A DNA stretch of 64,000 nucleotides from Acidovorax sp. T1 (lineage in GTDB: Bacteria; Pseudomonadota; Gammaproteobacteria; Burkholderiales; Burkholderiaceae_C): assembly GCF_002176815.1 (NCBI RefSeq), contig NZ_CP021648.1:1-64000 (forward strand), written 5' to 3'. This document shows, one piece after another, positions 12,901 through 20,712 of the stretch. The position numbers and the translations under genes are program-made. Position 1 is the stretch's first letter. Every line of letters starts with the position of its first letter. Below the pieces are notes generated by a model. That model was given only the letters and a program-made list of their open reading frames with translations, was not told where the DNA came from and ran no database searches.

Positions 12901-13300
12901 AGGCGGCAGTGGGGGCGAGAAAGAAATCATCGCCAGCTACGTGCTCACCGCATCACTGAGTTACGCGCTGTGCCCCGACGGCGCCAGCCGCCCCGTGTTC
13001 GGCACCATCGTGCTGGACGAAGCGTTCTCCAAAAGCTCGCAGGCCGTGGCCGCGCGCATCATCCAGGCGCTGCGTGAGTTTGGCTTGCACGCGCTGTTCG
13101 TCACGCCCAACAAGGAAGTGCGCCTGCTGCGCAACCACACGCGCAGCGCCGTGGTGGTGCACCGGCGGGGTGCGCAGGCCACGCTGGCATCGTTGCGCTG
13201 GGAGGAGATTGATGCATTCAGAAAAGCACCCCCTGAGTCGCCTGCGGCGCCCGTTTCAACGGTGACGGGCGATGCGCTGGACGATGCATCACCGGCATGA
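9956..13300 (+). CDS. jetC: Wadjet component JetC (SMC-like ATPase)
   Basis: The motor of Wadjet, an SMC/MukB-like ATPase thought to extrude DNA loops until the circular substrate is cleaved by JetD. The 1114-residue protein has Walker A GPTGSGKTTLVDAL at about 36-49. Long Gln/Ala/Leu-rich heptad stretches at about 255-400 and 600-880 fit antiparallel coiled-coil arms. The ABC signature region GGSGGEKEIIASY lies near 983 and Walker B TIVLDEAFSK near 1016. Residues about 620-640 (LLQQKELLAIDYQALEAEK) coincide with a degenerate dispersed repeat inside the coding sequence. It overlaps jetB and jetD by 4 nt each (ATGA). Confidence 0.9.
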   Translation: MSADASFILQELHLYNWGAFAGRHQVAIDPGNSAIIGPTGSGKTTLVDALMTLLCASPRYNLASTGGHESDRDLVSYVRGASGQGNDSGDHIARPGRCATGVAARLVREGAAGQESVWLGALLWFDGSSQSAGDMQKRWFFAQGQGHSLDLWLEEQHSGGAKALTRLAKDSDGLQMFSSKAPYLAKLHSFFEVGPNAFTLLNRAAGLKQLNSIDEIFRELVLDDHSAFDDAQKVVDGFAELASIHADLELANAQWVSLLPLRDLAAREQQQAQHLAHLQALQQQLPHWFAAQGVQWWGQRAAQLQAQIAARSGELLEAQERVHTARKHEQDLHGLYLQAGGANINVLRENIDHARKALARIQHHLVQYQALARNLGLGDNAGAGDLASHQAQAQAAMEEIDARQTALQASAEHAIAQAHNAHTRLTETQAEYDAVRQRPGSNLPMEFQRFRTDLADHLGLPESDLPFAAELLEVRQAEQAWRGAIERALGSHRLRILVPQAAMHAALQWVNQRHNKLHVRLLEVRDATPAAFLADGFARKLNLKPATPTAHLNTLRQLLSGLDRHCVPDVQTLERTPHAMTAQGLMSSHSGHFDKQDQKRLDQDWMTGFDNRDRLAHLLQQKELLAIDYQALEAEKTRILATQRRAQEQRQLWAALQALQHDDLDTTAADAQLQHKEQQLQALLHPDSDTAQAQQRWEAAQAQTRTADEQLRHLQTAQTQDETLQAAAQTKHSAYQARSADAPVIAADFAAQLTSTGHRLPPLDGDNLEAQERDAGNAVQAKTTEASKKLNTLHTDIVRQMGKAKAEDRGALADHGQEVDALPHYLQRLQVLEEEALPHKRQRFQEYLNNTSQQGVDTLLNGIAAQVADIEERIAQLNATLRRVDFQPGRYLQLEPRAVVHQSLQELNRAQAQLRTESLRDDGGQSHYRALRAIVEMLQTHATNRRSKAAQALLDARYRLQFAVLVLERGSGQMLERRTGSQGGSGGEKEIIASYVLTASLSYALCPDGASRPVFGTIVLDEAFSKSSQAVAARIIQALREFGLHALFVTPNKEVRLLRNHTRSAVVVHRRGAQATLASLRWEEIDAFRKAPPESPAAPVSTVTGDALDDASPA
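11808..11867 (+). repeat. Dispersed two-hairpin repeat, copy 3, inside jetC
   Basis: A degenerate copy in the coiled-coil coding region of jetC: TTGCTACAACAAAAGG, AGCTGCTCGCGATTG, TATCAAGCGCTGGAGGCC, AAAAG. The ATCAAGCGCTGGAGGCC block matches intergenic copies closely. Confidence 0.55.
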
Positions 13301-14487
13301 AATCACCCCAAACCCTGGCGGCCAAGCTGGCCCAGCAATGGCACAGCGCCGATTGGCGCGAGCGCCAGCTTCTGGGCGGTGGCGCCGCGTGGCCGCTGAC
13401 CCTTTCCATCGGCCAACCCGACTCCTCTGTCTTCATCGGTGACGCCGCCGCGCTGCGCAGCCATCTGCAACAGTGGCGCGCGGTGGAGCAGCACGGCCTG
13501 GGCAGCGTGGGCAACGTGCAGTGGCAAGAGCGTCGCTACCGTGGCAGCAGCGACGCCATCGCCGTGCCCACGCACTGGCAGCTGGCCAAGCCCTCGCAGT
13601 GCGTGGCGGCCATCGGCCACTTCAAGGTGCCGGGGCATGCACAGGTCCACAAGGACTATGCCCGGCTCAGCACGCTCATCGCGGCGGTGGAGCGCAGCGG
13701 CTTTCAGCGCCTGCTGGTGCGCCGCCTGGTGCAGTGGCGCGACACACCGACCGAAGCCGTCATCACCGCCGCACGCATGGCGCTGCAACTGGAGCCCGGC
13801 TGCGCCCAGGGCAAGCCCCTGCGTGCATTGGCCGTGCAGGGCAACGACAGCAAATTCTTCGAGCGCCACGCCAGCCTGCTCACCGCCTTGCTGGACGAGC
13901 GCTTTGACGGCGAGGCCAGCCGCCAAGGGCTGCTCGGCTTTTTGGGCGCGCTGCCGGAGGATGACCACTGGCTGCTCATCACCCCACTGGCCCCCGGCCT
14001 GCTGCCTTTTGCACGCCAGCGCGTGCGCGCCAGCGAGCTGCTGACCACACCGCTGCCCGCCCGCCGCATCCTGCTGGTAGAAAACGAACGCAGCCTGCAC
14101 CAACTGCCCCAGCCCCTGGCGGGCACCATCGCCGTGCTGGGCGCGGGGCTCAACCTGGGGTGGCTTGCAACGCCATGGCTGCAAGAGCGCCAAGTGGCCT
14201 ACTGGGGCGACCTGGACACCTGGGGCCTGCACATGCTCGCCATCGCGCGTGGCCATGTGCCGCACCTGCGGGCACTGCTGATGGACCGCGCCACCTTCAA
14301 CGCCCACCAGCCACTGGCCGTGGCCGAGCCGGTGCACGCGCCCGCATCCGCCTGCGGCCCGTTGGGGCCCGATGAAGCTGGGCTGGACGGACACCTGCGC
14401 GCGCAGGAAAAAGGGCGGCTGGAGCAGGAGTTCTTGCCCACAGACACCGTGCACCGCGCCGTGCGCGCCTGGGCGGCTGGAGATTAG
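13297..14487 (+). CDS. jetD: Wadjet component JetD (DUF3322/DUF2220, Toprim nuclease)
   Basis: The nuclease subunit of Wadjet, with an N-terminal arm (DUF3322) and a C-terminal Toprim-like domain (DUF2220) related to topoisomerase VI/Spo11. The 396-residue product shows the Toprim pattern: the acidic strand ILLVENERSL near 260, GAGLNLGWLA near 285, and the DxD-type motif YWGDLDTWG near 301-309. The catalytic acids therefore look intact and the system is probably functional. It overlaps jetC by 4 nt. The next gene begins 16 nt downstream but belongs to an unrelated housekeeping family, so the operon core ends here. Confidence 0.85.
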   Translation: MKSPQTLAAKLAQQWHSADWRERQLLGGGAAWPLTLSIGQPDSSVFIGDAAALRSHLQQWRAVEQHGLGSVGNVQWQERRYRGSSDAIAVPTHWQLAKPSQCVAAIGHFKVPGHAQVHKDYARLSTLIAAVERSGFQRLLVRRLVQWRDTPTEAVITAARMALQLEPGCAQGKPLRALAVQGNDSKFFERHASLLTALLDERFDGEASRQGLLGFLGALPEDDHWLLITPLAPGLLPFARQRVRASELLTTPLPARRILLVENERSLHQLPQPLAGTIAVLGAGLNLGWLATPWLQERQVAYWGDLDTWGLHMLAIARGHVPHLRALLMDRATFNAHQPLAVAEPVHAPASACGPLGPDEAGLDGHLRAQEKGRLEQEFLPTDTVHRAVRAWAAGD

Positions 14488-14503
14488 GCACAATCCCACC
14501 CCC

Positions 14504-14905
14504 ATGCGCTCTCCCATCTCCATCGTCAACGTCGACCGCCTCGACACCTGGTCCCGCTACCGCGCTGGCCTGTGCGACACCTGCGCCGCCAACTGCTGCA
14601 CCATGCCGCTGGAGGTGCAGTTGTCTGACCTGGTGCGGCTCGGCTTGGTGGATGCGTTCGAGGCCGAGCATGAGGAGCCCCGGCACATTGCCAAGCGCCT
14701 GCAGAAGGCGCGGCTGATTGACCACTTCAACCACAAGAACGTGGTCTTCACGATGGCGCGGCGGGCCAGTGGGGATTGCAACTTTTTGCACCCCACCACG
14801 CGGCTGTGCACGGTGTACGACCAGCGCCCCGACACCTGCCGCCTGCACCCGCAAAAGAAAAGCCCCAAGCCGGGGTTCTGTGCCTATGGCCGCCGCACGG
14901 CCTGA
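14504..14905 (+). CDS. YkgJ-family cysteine cluster protein
   Basis: A 133-residue protein with the cysteine pattern of the YkgJ (CxxCxxxxxC) family, presumed to bind zinc or an iron-sulfur cluster. Visible motifs are LCDTCAANCC near residue 24, CNFL near 91, and LCTVYDQRPDTCRLHP near 99, ending in GFCAYGRR. The exact role is unknown. The start at 14504 (MRSPISIVNVDRLDTW) lies just after jetD; upstream in-frame codons overlap jetD and have no family support. A second member of the same broad family is encoded at 37028-37285. Confidence 0.8.
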   Translation: MRSPISIVNVDRLDTWSRYRAGLCDTCAANCCTMPLEVQLSDLVRLGLVDAFEAEHEEPRHIAKRLQKARLIDHFNHKNVVFTMARRASGDCNFLHPTTRLCTVYDQRPDTCRLHPQKKSPKPGFCAYGRRTA

Positions 14906-14970
14906 CGGCATGGGTGGCTGCGGCGGCTGATTCTTCCAATGGCGCTGTCTGACCACGCAACGCCCGCACC

Positions 14971-15222
14971 ATGCCCGCCAAAGCCCTGCCCAGCATCGAC
15001 CCCGCCCGCTGCACCGGCTGCGGCTGGTGCGTGGCGGTGTGCCCGCCGCATGTGCTGTCGCTGCAGGTTGAAGGAGTTTCGGCATGGGGGCCCAAGCGGG
15101 CGCAATTGCATGATGCGGCGGGCTGCACGGGGTGCGCGCTGTGTGCACTGCGGTGCCCGTTTGATGCGATCCGCATGGTGCGCACAGTGGATGTGGCGCC
15201 GCGGCGAGGTGATGGGGTTTGA
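14971..15222 (+). CDS. 4Fe-4S dicluster ferredoxin
   Basis: A small 83-residue electron-transfer protein with two 4Fe-4S motifs, CTGCGWCVAVCPP (about 14-26) and CTGCALCALRCPF (about 52-64). Both have the full CxxCxxCxxxCP spacing, so two cubane clusters are expected. No signal peptide is seen, so it should be cytoplasmic. It lies 65 nt after the YkgJ-like gene. Its electron donor and acceptor cannot be told from the context. Confidence 0.88.
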   Translation: MPAKALPSIDPARCTGCGWCVAVCPPHVLSLQVEGVSAWGPKRAQLHDAAGCTGCALCALRCPFDAIRMVRTVDVAPRRGDGV

Positions 15223-15287
15223 AACTGCTGTGGAGCGGATATGGCCCTGAAGTCATCTGCTCCAGGTGATTTCGTTGTGCCCGTGCC

Positions 15288-16163
15288 TTACGACTTCCTG
15301 GGTGCCTTGATGGCTTTGGAGGGCTTGTCTTTCTTGTCGGCCTTGGGCGCAACAGGCGGCAGGTAGTTGGCCCCTGTCACCACCGACTTGCCGGTCTGGC
15401 TTTCCAGCTGGTTACGGGCCTGGCGCGCGATGCGGCCACCGGTTTGGGCGGCCGTCTTGTTTTCGGCCATGCCGGTGGCTTGCACGCTTTCGGCAATCTG
15501 GCGGGTCGATAGTTCGGCCAGGGCGGTGAAGATCAGCTCGGCCTCGCTCATGTGGTCACGCAGGTTGTGGCTGCTGAGGCCCTTCATGTCTTTGTGCTGT
15601 GCCACGCTCACGCCCGCCCACTCCTGGTGAATGATGTTGGTGAGGATGGCGAATTCACTGCCCGCCTTGATGTCGTGCTCACTCCAGTAGTCGGTGAGCT
15701 TGTTGCGGGTTTCCTGCCCGGTCATGCGCTGCTGGATCCATTGGTCGCTGCGGCCATGCTGCTGCCAGGTCTGGCGGGCTCGGTCGAGCGACAACGCCGG
15801 GTCGGCCATCTCCTGCATGCGCTCGTAACCCACCTTGGCCAGCCAGAGCTTGATCGGTTCGGCTTTGGGGCTGGGGATGGATTGCACGAGCCGCAGCAGG
15901 GTTTCGGCGGTGGCTACGTCGGTGAGATAGTTTTTGCCGTCGGCAGCAGGCAATTTCAGTCGGTGACAGCTTGTCACCGACTCGCTGCCCTCCTTGCTCA
16001 GGCGCTCTTTCAGCTTGTTCCAGTATTTGCGTGCCGTCTGGTAGTCCGGCTGCTGCGTCAGCACCTGCACGACATCGATCACAGAGAACCACCAGGTTTC
16101 CGTGCTTTCGTCGTACACGCGGCGAATGGATTGGCCGTCCAACTGGGTGGGCAGGATTTTCAT
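15288..16163 (-). CDS. Orphan Bro-N domain protein (phage antirepressor-like)
   Basis: A 291-residue protein whose N-terminal part has the Bro-N pattern (IRRVYDESTETWWFSVIDVV, then LTQQPDYQTARKYWNKLKER, then TDVATAETLLRLVQSIPSPK). Bro-N domains are typical of phage antirepressors and anti-restriction proteins. The middle part (WQQHGRSDQWIQQRMTG) and the Lys-rich C-terminus match chromosomal members of unknown function. No other phage gene is nearby. It is one of the few minus-strand genes left of 27 kb. A LexA-like box lies 110 nt upstream of its start. It could be a domesticated prophage remnant. Confidence 0.75.
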   Translation of the reverse strand: MKILPTQLDGQSIRRVYDESTETWWFSVIDVVQVLTQQPDYQTARKYWNKLKERLSKEGSESVTSCHRLKLPAADGKNYLTDVATAETLLRLVQSIPSPKAEPIKLWLAKVGYERMQEMADPALSLDRARQTWQQHGRSDQWIQQRMTGQETRNKLTDYWSEHDIKAGSEFAILTNIIHQEWAGVSVAQHKDMKGLSSHNLRDHMSEAELIFTALAELSTRQIAESVQATGMAENKTAAQTGGRIARQARNQLESQTGKSVVTGANYLPPVAPKADKKDKPSKAIKAPRKS

Positions 16164-16273
16164 ACCGAACGCCTTTCAAGAACCTGTTTCATCGGCCTCT
16201 GAAAGAGGCCAGAGACTAAGGGGCAAAACGCTGGGGCCATGGAAGTTGGCATGCCTTCCCAGGCCCAAAAATA

Positions 16274-16289
16274 CTGTATATATTATCAG
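16274..16289. promoter_or_regulatory. LexA-like SOS box
   Basis: CTGTATATATTATCAG matches the proteobacterial LexA consensus CTGT-N8-ACAG except for one base in the right half (TCAG). It is flanked by A/T. It lies 110 nt from the Bro-N start and about 200 nt from the dinG start. DinG is a classic SOS gene in E. coli, which makes the match more credible. Confidence 0.5.
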
Positions 16290-16385
16290 CCTATGCTCTT
16301 TCATCTAGCGCTGCCGCAGTCGTGTCAGGCCCTTGGTGCACACACGGTATCGACCTGGCGCCAAAGCGCCTTCACCCATCCTGAT

Positions 16386-16448
16386 TGCTATTGAATATAT
16401 AGCTAACAGCGCTTATCCATAAAGCGCCATACGCCATTTTTATCAGTG
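16386..16448 (+). repeat. Dispersed two-hairpin repeat, copy 4
   Basis: Contains TGCTATTGAATATATAGCT, ACAGCGCTTATCC, ATAAAGCGCC and CCATTTTTATC. The GCTAT/ATAGC and GCGCTT/AAGCGC stems are both present. It ends just before the dinG start. Confidence 0.8.
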
Positions 16449-16487
16449 ATTCTTTCCGCCCACACCCTGTGCCACACTCTCCCCCCT

Positions 16488-18662
16488 ATGTCTTCTACAG
16501 AGTGGGCCCAGGCGGCCCTGCAGTCGTTTGATGCGGTGGTGCAGGCCACGGCAGGGTTTCGCAGCCGCGCTGGCCAGCGGTTGATGGCCGAGCAGGTGGC
16601 GCGCACGTTCAGTACGGCCACGCTGGGCAAGGTGGATGAGGAGGGTGGCGAGGCCGCGCCCACGCGCGCCATTGCCGTCATCCAGGCGGGCACGGGCGTG
16701 GGCAAGTCGCTGGCGTATTGCGCGCCCGCCATTGCGCTGGCGCTGGCACGCGGCACGCGGGTGCTGATCTCGACTGCCACGGTGGCGCTGCAGGAGCAAT
16801 TGGTGAACAAGGACCTGCCCGCGCTGGCCGCGCGCATGCCCCAGCCGTTCAAGTTTGCGCTGGCCAAGGGGCGTGGGCGCTATGTGTGCAAGCTCAAGCT
16901 CGACCGGCTGGCGGGCACGGGCGAGGCGCATGGCGAGGACGATGACGACCTGTTCCCCGAAGAGGCCGCCAGCGCCCGCCACAAACGCTCGCACCAAGAG
17001 ACCGAGGCGCGCATGCAGTTTTATTCGACCATGGCGCAAACCCTGGCCAAGGGCGCGTGGGATGGCGACCGCGACAGCCTCGATAACCCGCCCGAGCCCG
17101 AGGTGTGGAGCCCCGTGGCGGCCGAGGGCGCGTCGTGCACGGGCAAGCACTGCCCGGCCTTCAGCCAGTGCACTTATTACGAAAAACGCAAGGAGCTGGT
17201 GGGCGCGCAGGTGATCGTGGCCAACCATGATCTGCTGCTGTCGTCGCTGGGCGCACGCGTGCTGCCCGAGCTGGACAACTGCCTCTTGGTGCTGGACGAA
17301 GCCCACCACCTGCCCGCCACGGCGCTCGACCAGTTCGCGTGCAGCATGGATTTGTCGCGCATCACCTGGATCGAGCGCCTCTCCAGCCGCGGCCTGCGCA
17401 TTGGCGCGCTGCTGGAGGTGGAAGAGATTGCCGACATCCCCAAACACGCGGCCCAGCTGCGGCAGACATTGCAGGACCTGGCGCGCATCGTGATGGATGT
17501 GTATGGCCCCGCGCTCAAGAGCCAGAAAGACACCTGGGGCCCGGCGCGCGTGCGGGCGCCGCGTGGCGAGCTGCCCGAGCAACTGATCGCCCCGCTGGGC
17601 CTGCTGGCCGCCAGTGCGGACGGCTTTCTGGAAGCGCTGCGCGCCATCAGCAAAGCGCTGCGCGCCGAGATGCGCGACAAGCCCGACGAGGCCAGGCGCC
17701 TGTCCACGCTGTATGCGCAGATCGGCATGCTGGCGCCGCGCCTGGAAGCGCTGCACGCCACCGCGCAACTGCTGCTGCAGGACGCGCCCGAGGGCGCAGA
17801 TCACACCTTTGTGCCCGCCGCCAAATGGTTCACGCTGGAGACGGACGGCGACTTCATCGTCGTCAAGGCGCACGCCAGCCCCATCCTGCCCGGCACCATG
17901 CTGCGCAACCACCTGTGGAGCGCGGTGCGCGGCGCGGTGCTGACCTCGGCCACGCTCACCAGCTGCGGGCACTTTGACTTCTTTTTGCGCGAGGCCGGCT
18001 TGCACAGCGACGAGGCCGCCACCACGCTCGAAGTGCCCAGCCCCTTCAACTACGCCGCGCAGGGCACGCTGATTGCCGCCGAGACCCGCGCCGACCCCAA
18101 GAACGCCGCGCAGTTCACCGCCGAAATGGTCGATGCGCTGCTGCACGACATTGCCCGCGTGGAATATGGCGCGCTGGTGCTGTTCACCTCGCGCGAGCAG
18201 ATGCGCCAGGCCGTCGATGCGCTGCCCACCGCCATGCGCAGCGTGGTGCTGGTGCAGAACGCACTGCCGCGCACGCAGCTGCTGCGCCGCCACCGCGAGC
18301 GGGTGGACAACGGTGAGCCCTCGGTCATCTTCGGCATGCAGTCGTTTGGCGAGGGGCTGGACCTGCCCGGGCGCCTGTGCGAGTCGGTCTTCATCACCAA
18401 GCTGCCCTTTGCCCCGCCCGACGACCCGGTGGGCGAGGCCCGCGCCGAATGGCTGCGTGCCGTGGGCCGCGACCCCTTCAGCGAACTGGTGGTGCCCGCC
18501 ACCGCCATCCGCCTGGCGCAATGGGTGGGCCGCGCGATCCGCACCGAAGAAGACATGGCGCATGTCTATTGCTACGACAAGCGCCTGACGCGCACCAGCT
18601 ACGGGCAGCGCCTGCTCAAAGGGCTGCCGCCGTTTGCGCTGGAGCAACGCGCGCCGCTGTAG
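16488..18662 (+). CDS. dinG: ATP-dependent DNA helicase, DinG family
   Basis: An XPD-like 5'-3' helicase that resolves R-loops and other structures during damage and replication-transcription conflict. The 724-residue protein has Walker [13 protein letters not shown] (about 67), a DEAH box VLDEAHHLP (about 268), [10 protein letters not shown] (about 487) and the motif VI-like [12 protein letters not shown] near the end. Four cysteines (YVCKL near 133 and [13 protein letters not shown] near 216-229) are placed as in the Fe-S domain of DinG. I used the ATG at 16488 ([11 protein letters not shown]); an ATG at 16446 would add 14 residues encoded within a dispersed repeat and is unlikely. A LexA-like box lies about 200 nt upstream. 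Confidence 0.88.
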   Translation: MSSTEWAQAALQSFDAVVQATAGFRSRAGQRLMAEQVARTFSTATLGKVDEEGGEAAPTRAIAVIQAGTGVGKSLAYCAPAIALALARGTRVLISTATVALQEQLVNKDLPALAARMPQPFKFALAKGRGRYVCKLKLDRLAGTGEAHGEDDDDLFPEEAASARHKRSHQETEARMQFYSTMAQTLAKGAWDGDRDSLDNPPEPEVWSPVAAEGASCTGKHCPAFSQCTYYEKRKELVGAQVIVANHDLLLSSLGARVLPELDNCLLVLDEAHHLPATALDQFACSMDLSRITWIERLSSRGLRIGALLEVEEIADIPKHAAQLRQTLQDLARIVMDVYGPALKSQKDTWGPARVRAPRGELPEQLIAPLGLLAASADGFLEALRAISKALRAEMRDKPDEARRLSTLYAQIGMLAPRLEALHATAQLLLQDAPEGADHTFVPAAKWFTLETDGDFIVVKAHASPILPGTMLRNHLWSAVRGAVLTSATLTSCGHFDFFLREAGLHSDEAATTLEVPSPFNYAAQGTLIAAETRADPKNAAQFTAEMVDALLHDIARVEYGALVLFTSREQMRQAVDALPTAMRSVVLVQNALPRTQLLRRHRERVDNGEPSVIFGMQSFGEGLDLPGRLCESVFITKLPFAPPDDPVGEARAEWLRAVGRDPFSELVVPATAIRLAQWVGRAIRTEEDMAHVYCYDKRLTRTSYGQRLLKGLPPFALEQRAPL

Positions 18663-18715
18663 CCGCTGTACAGTCGCCAGCCCTTGTCACCACCACTGCA
18701 ACCAGAAAGAACCCC

Positions 18716-19072
18716 ATGCCCCACACCGTGCCCGCCTGCCCCCAATGTGGCCTGGAGAACACCTACCCCGACGGCAGCAGCTACGTGTGCCCCGACTGCG
18801 CGTTTGAATGGCCGCAAGTGGCTGATACAGCAGACACCGACGCCGATGCAGGCGACGGCATCGTGCGCGACGCGAATGGCAACCCGCTGGCCGATGGCGA
18901 TGCGGTGATCCTGGTGAAAGACCTCAAGGTCAAGGGCTCGTCGTCCACGCTCAAGAAGGGCACCAAGATCAAAAGCATTCGCCTGGTCGATGGCGCCGAT
19001 GGCCACAACGTGGACTGCAAGACCGACCTGGGCAGCATGCTGCTGAAGTCGGAGTTTTTGAAGAAGGCTTGA
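18716..19072 (+). CDS. yjdM: Zinc-ribbon protein YjdM (PhnA family)
   Basis: A 118-residue protein of the YjdM/PhnA family, named for linkage to alkylphosphonate genes in E. coli but of unknown biochemical role. The N-terminus is a zinc ribbon ([15 protein letters not shown]...[10 protein letters not shown], CxxC twice). The C-terminal SH3-like part has the conserved [20 protein letters not shown] and ends [10 protein letters not shown]. The start at 18716 follows dinG by about 50 nt. A dispersed repeat follows the stop codon directly. Confidence 0.9.
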   Translation: MPHTVPACPQCGLENTYPDGSSYVCPDCAFEWPQVADTADTDADAGDGIVRDANGNPLADGDAVILVKDLKVKGSSSTLKKGTKIKSIRLVDGADGHNVDCKTDLGSMLLKSEFLKKA

Positions 19073-19075
19073 TGC

Positions 19076-19135
19076 TTTGTTATTGATAGCTGGTAGCGCT
19101 TGATACATAAGCGCTGCAGCCAAAAAATGTGTGGA
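19076..19135 (+). repeat. Dispersed two-hairpin repeat, copy 5
   Basis: Immediately downstream of yjdM: TTATTGATAGCTGG, TAGCGCTTGATAC, ATAAGCGCTGCAGCC, AAAAAATG. Same order and spacing as the other copies. Confidence 0.82.
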
Positions 19136-19165
19136 AATATGACATGCCCACCATTCAAGCAATCC

Positions 19166-19783
19166 ATGTCCCACCCCATCGCCGTCATCGACTTTGAAAC
19201 CACCGGCATCTCGCCCGGCCAGGGCGCGCGCGCCACCGAGGTGGCCATCGTGCTGCTGGAAAAAGGGCAGGTGGTGGACCGGTTCCAGAGCCTGATGAAA
19301 ACCGGCGCGTGGATTCCTTCCTTCATCACCCAGCTCACCGGCATCACCAATGCCATGGTGAACGCCGCGCCCGACGCGGCCACCGTGATGGCGCAAGCCG
19401 CGCGTTTTGTGGGCAACGCGCCCATGGTGGCGCACAACGCGTCGTTTGACAGCAAGTTCTGGCAGGCCGAGCTGGCCCTGGCCGGGCAGCCCGCGCCGCA
19501 GCCGTTTGCGTGCACCGTGCTGCTGTCGCGGCGCCTATACCCGCAAGCGCCCAGCCACAAACTTGGTGTGCTGGTTGATTACCACGGCCTGCCGCGTACC
19601 GGTCAGGCCCACCGGGCGCTGGCCGACGCCGAAATGGCAGCCGCCCTGCTGGCGCGCATGCAGCACGACCTGCGCACGCAATGGCGCGTGGCCCAGCCAG
19701 ACCATGCCCTGCTGATGGCGCTGCAGCGCTGCGCCAAGCCTGCGGTGGGCAAGCTGCTGGCGCAGCACGCTGCCAACGCGTGA
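19166..19783 (+). CDS. DnaQ-like 3'-5' exonuclease
   Basis: A DEDDh exonuclease related to the polymerase III epsilon subunit but shorter (205 residues). Motif I is AVIDFETTGISPGQ (about 6-19), motif II lies in VAHNASFDSKFWQ (about 90-102), and motif III HRALADAEM (about 150) supplies the histidine and aspartate. A role in DNA or RNA trimming or repair is likely; the real epsilon subunit would normally lie elsewhere beside rnhA. The start MSHPIAVIDFETTG at 19166 puts motif I at the N-terminus as usual. Dispersed repeats sit on both sides of the gene. Confidence 0.85.
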   Translation: MSHPIAVIDFETTGISPGQGARATEVAIVLLEKGQVVDRFQSLMKTGAWIPSFITQLTGITNAMVNAAPDAATVMAQAARFVGNAPMVAHNASFDSKFWQAELALAGQPAPQPFACTVLLSRRLYPQAPSHKLGVLVDYHGLPRTGQAHRALADAEMAAALLARMQHDLRTQWRVAQPDHALLMALQRCAKPAVGKLLAQHAANA

Positions 19784-19800
19784 AGCGCGCACGCAATTTT

Positions 19801-19865
19801 TACTCCTTTTTTTATAGCTTTAAGCGCTTATCCATCAAGCGCAACAGGCCTTTTTGGCTTGAAAA
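19801..19865 (+). repeat. Dispersed two-hairpin repeat, copy 6
   Basis: TTTTTTTATAGCTTT, AAGCGCTTATCC, ATCAAGCGCAACAGGCC, TTTTTGGCTTGAAAA. This copy shows the 3' tail (TTTTTGGCTTGAAAA) that recurs in several others. It lies just after the exonuclease gene. Confidence 0.82.
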
Positions 19866-20034
19866 CGTAACCAGTCATCGCGCTTGCCCATAATCGCGCC
19901 ACTGCCTCCACCGAAAGGCCGTCTATGTTGCGCTGTGGGCCCATGCCTGGCTGATCGGTGTGGCGCCACTGGGCCGCTGCCCCCACCCGCCGCCGCGCGG
20001 CGGTGGGGCTGAACCTGCATATTGCGGCGCTTCA

Positions 20035-20092
20035 TAAAAGATAGCTTCCCGCGCTGATGGGTTGTGCGCCAGCAACTGTTTTTGATGCAAAT
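20035..20092 (+). repeat. Degenerate dispersed repeat, copy 7
   Basis: AAAAGATAGCTTCCC, GCGCTGATGG, TGTGCGCCAGC, TGTTTTTGATGCAAA. The stem blocks are eroded but the order and spacing fit. Confidence 0.55.
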
Positions 20093-20150
20093 CCCTACGG
20101 CACCATCGGGCTATGGGCCGTGGCCCCGCCCTTGCATTACCCTTCGGCCC

Positions 20151-20654
20151 ATGCGCGCATTTCCCCCTCTGGCCTGCGTGGCCTGCGCTGTCGTCCTGCT
20201 GGGGCTGGGCGGCTGCAGCACGCCGCCGCCGTCTTCCCCGTCACCGCCCGCCCCGTGGCGCAGCGCGGCATCGCAACTGTCGGACGAGCAGGCGCACGAC
20301 ATCGCCATTCACGCACTGGGGCTGGTGGGCACGCCCTATCGCTATGGCGGCAACACGCCGGATTCGGGCTTTGACTGCAGCGGGCTGATCGGCTATGTCT
20401 ATCGCCACCGCGTGGGCACGGCGCCACCGCGCACGGTGGCGCAGCTCAGCGGCTGGGGGCAGCAGGTGGCCAATGGCGAACTGCGCAGCGGCGACATGGT
20501 GGTGTTTGGCACAGGGCGCGCACCCACCCATGCGGGCATCTACGTGGGCGAAGGGCGCTTTGTGCATGCGCCATCCTCGGGTGGAACAGTGCGACTGGAC
20601 CACCTGCAGTCGCGCTACTGGTCCCGCCAGAACGCATCGTTTCGCCGACTCTGA
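20151..20654 (+). CDS. NlpC/P60 (C40) family lipoprotein peptidase
   Basis: A likely murein endopeptidase anchored in the outer membrane. The 167-residue precursor starts MRAFPPLACVACAVVLLGLGGCS, a signal peptide with lipobox LGGC (Cys about 22), followed by a Pro/Ser linker. The NlpC/P60 domain has the catalytic cysteine in SGFDCSGLIGYVYRH (about 80), the histidine in THAGIYVGEGRFVHAPSSG (about 128), and the entry motif GTPYRYGGNTPDSG. The start at 20151 gives a perfect signal peptide. The next gene, DAHP synthase, begins 58 nt later. Confidence 0.9.
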   Translation: MRAFPPLACVACAVVLLGLGGCSTPPPSSPSPPAPWRSAASQLSDEQAHDIAIHALGLVGTPYRYGGNTPDSGFDCSGLIGYVYRHRVGTAPPRTVAQLSGWGQQVANGELRSGDMVVFGTGRAPTHAGIYVGEGRFVHAPSSGGTVRLDHLQSRYWSRQNASFRRL

Positions 20655-20712
20655 AGGGCCGGGCGGCCCTGTCACGGTGCGGTGGGCGTGCCGCGCGACA
20701 ATCGGTGCCACC

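Larger units (their letters stand above)
16164..16487. other. Divergent intergenic region between the Bro-N gene and dinG
   Basis: 324 nt, AT-richer than its surroundings. It holds a LexA-like box at 16274-16289 and one dispersed repeat at 16386-16448. A short inverted repeat, GGCCTCT/AGAGGCC (near 16194-16210), lies in the Bro-N leader. No coding sequence is supported. Confidence 0.6.
19784..20150. other. Intergenic region with two dispersed repeats and a GC hairpin
   Basis: 367 nt with no supported gene. Contents are repeat copy 6 (19801-19865), a GC-rich hairpin at 19981-20008 (CCCCACC...GGTGGGG with a near-continuous GCCGC/GCGGC inner stem, no T-run), and the degenerate repeat copy 7 (20035-20092). 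Confidence 0.6.

Noticed and set aside
19981..20008. GC-rich hairpin as a transcription terminator
   Set aside because: The stem is strong but no T-run follows on either strand, so termination is not supported.
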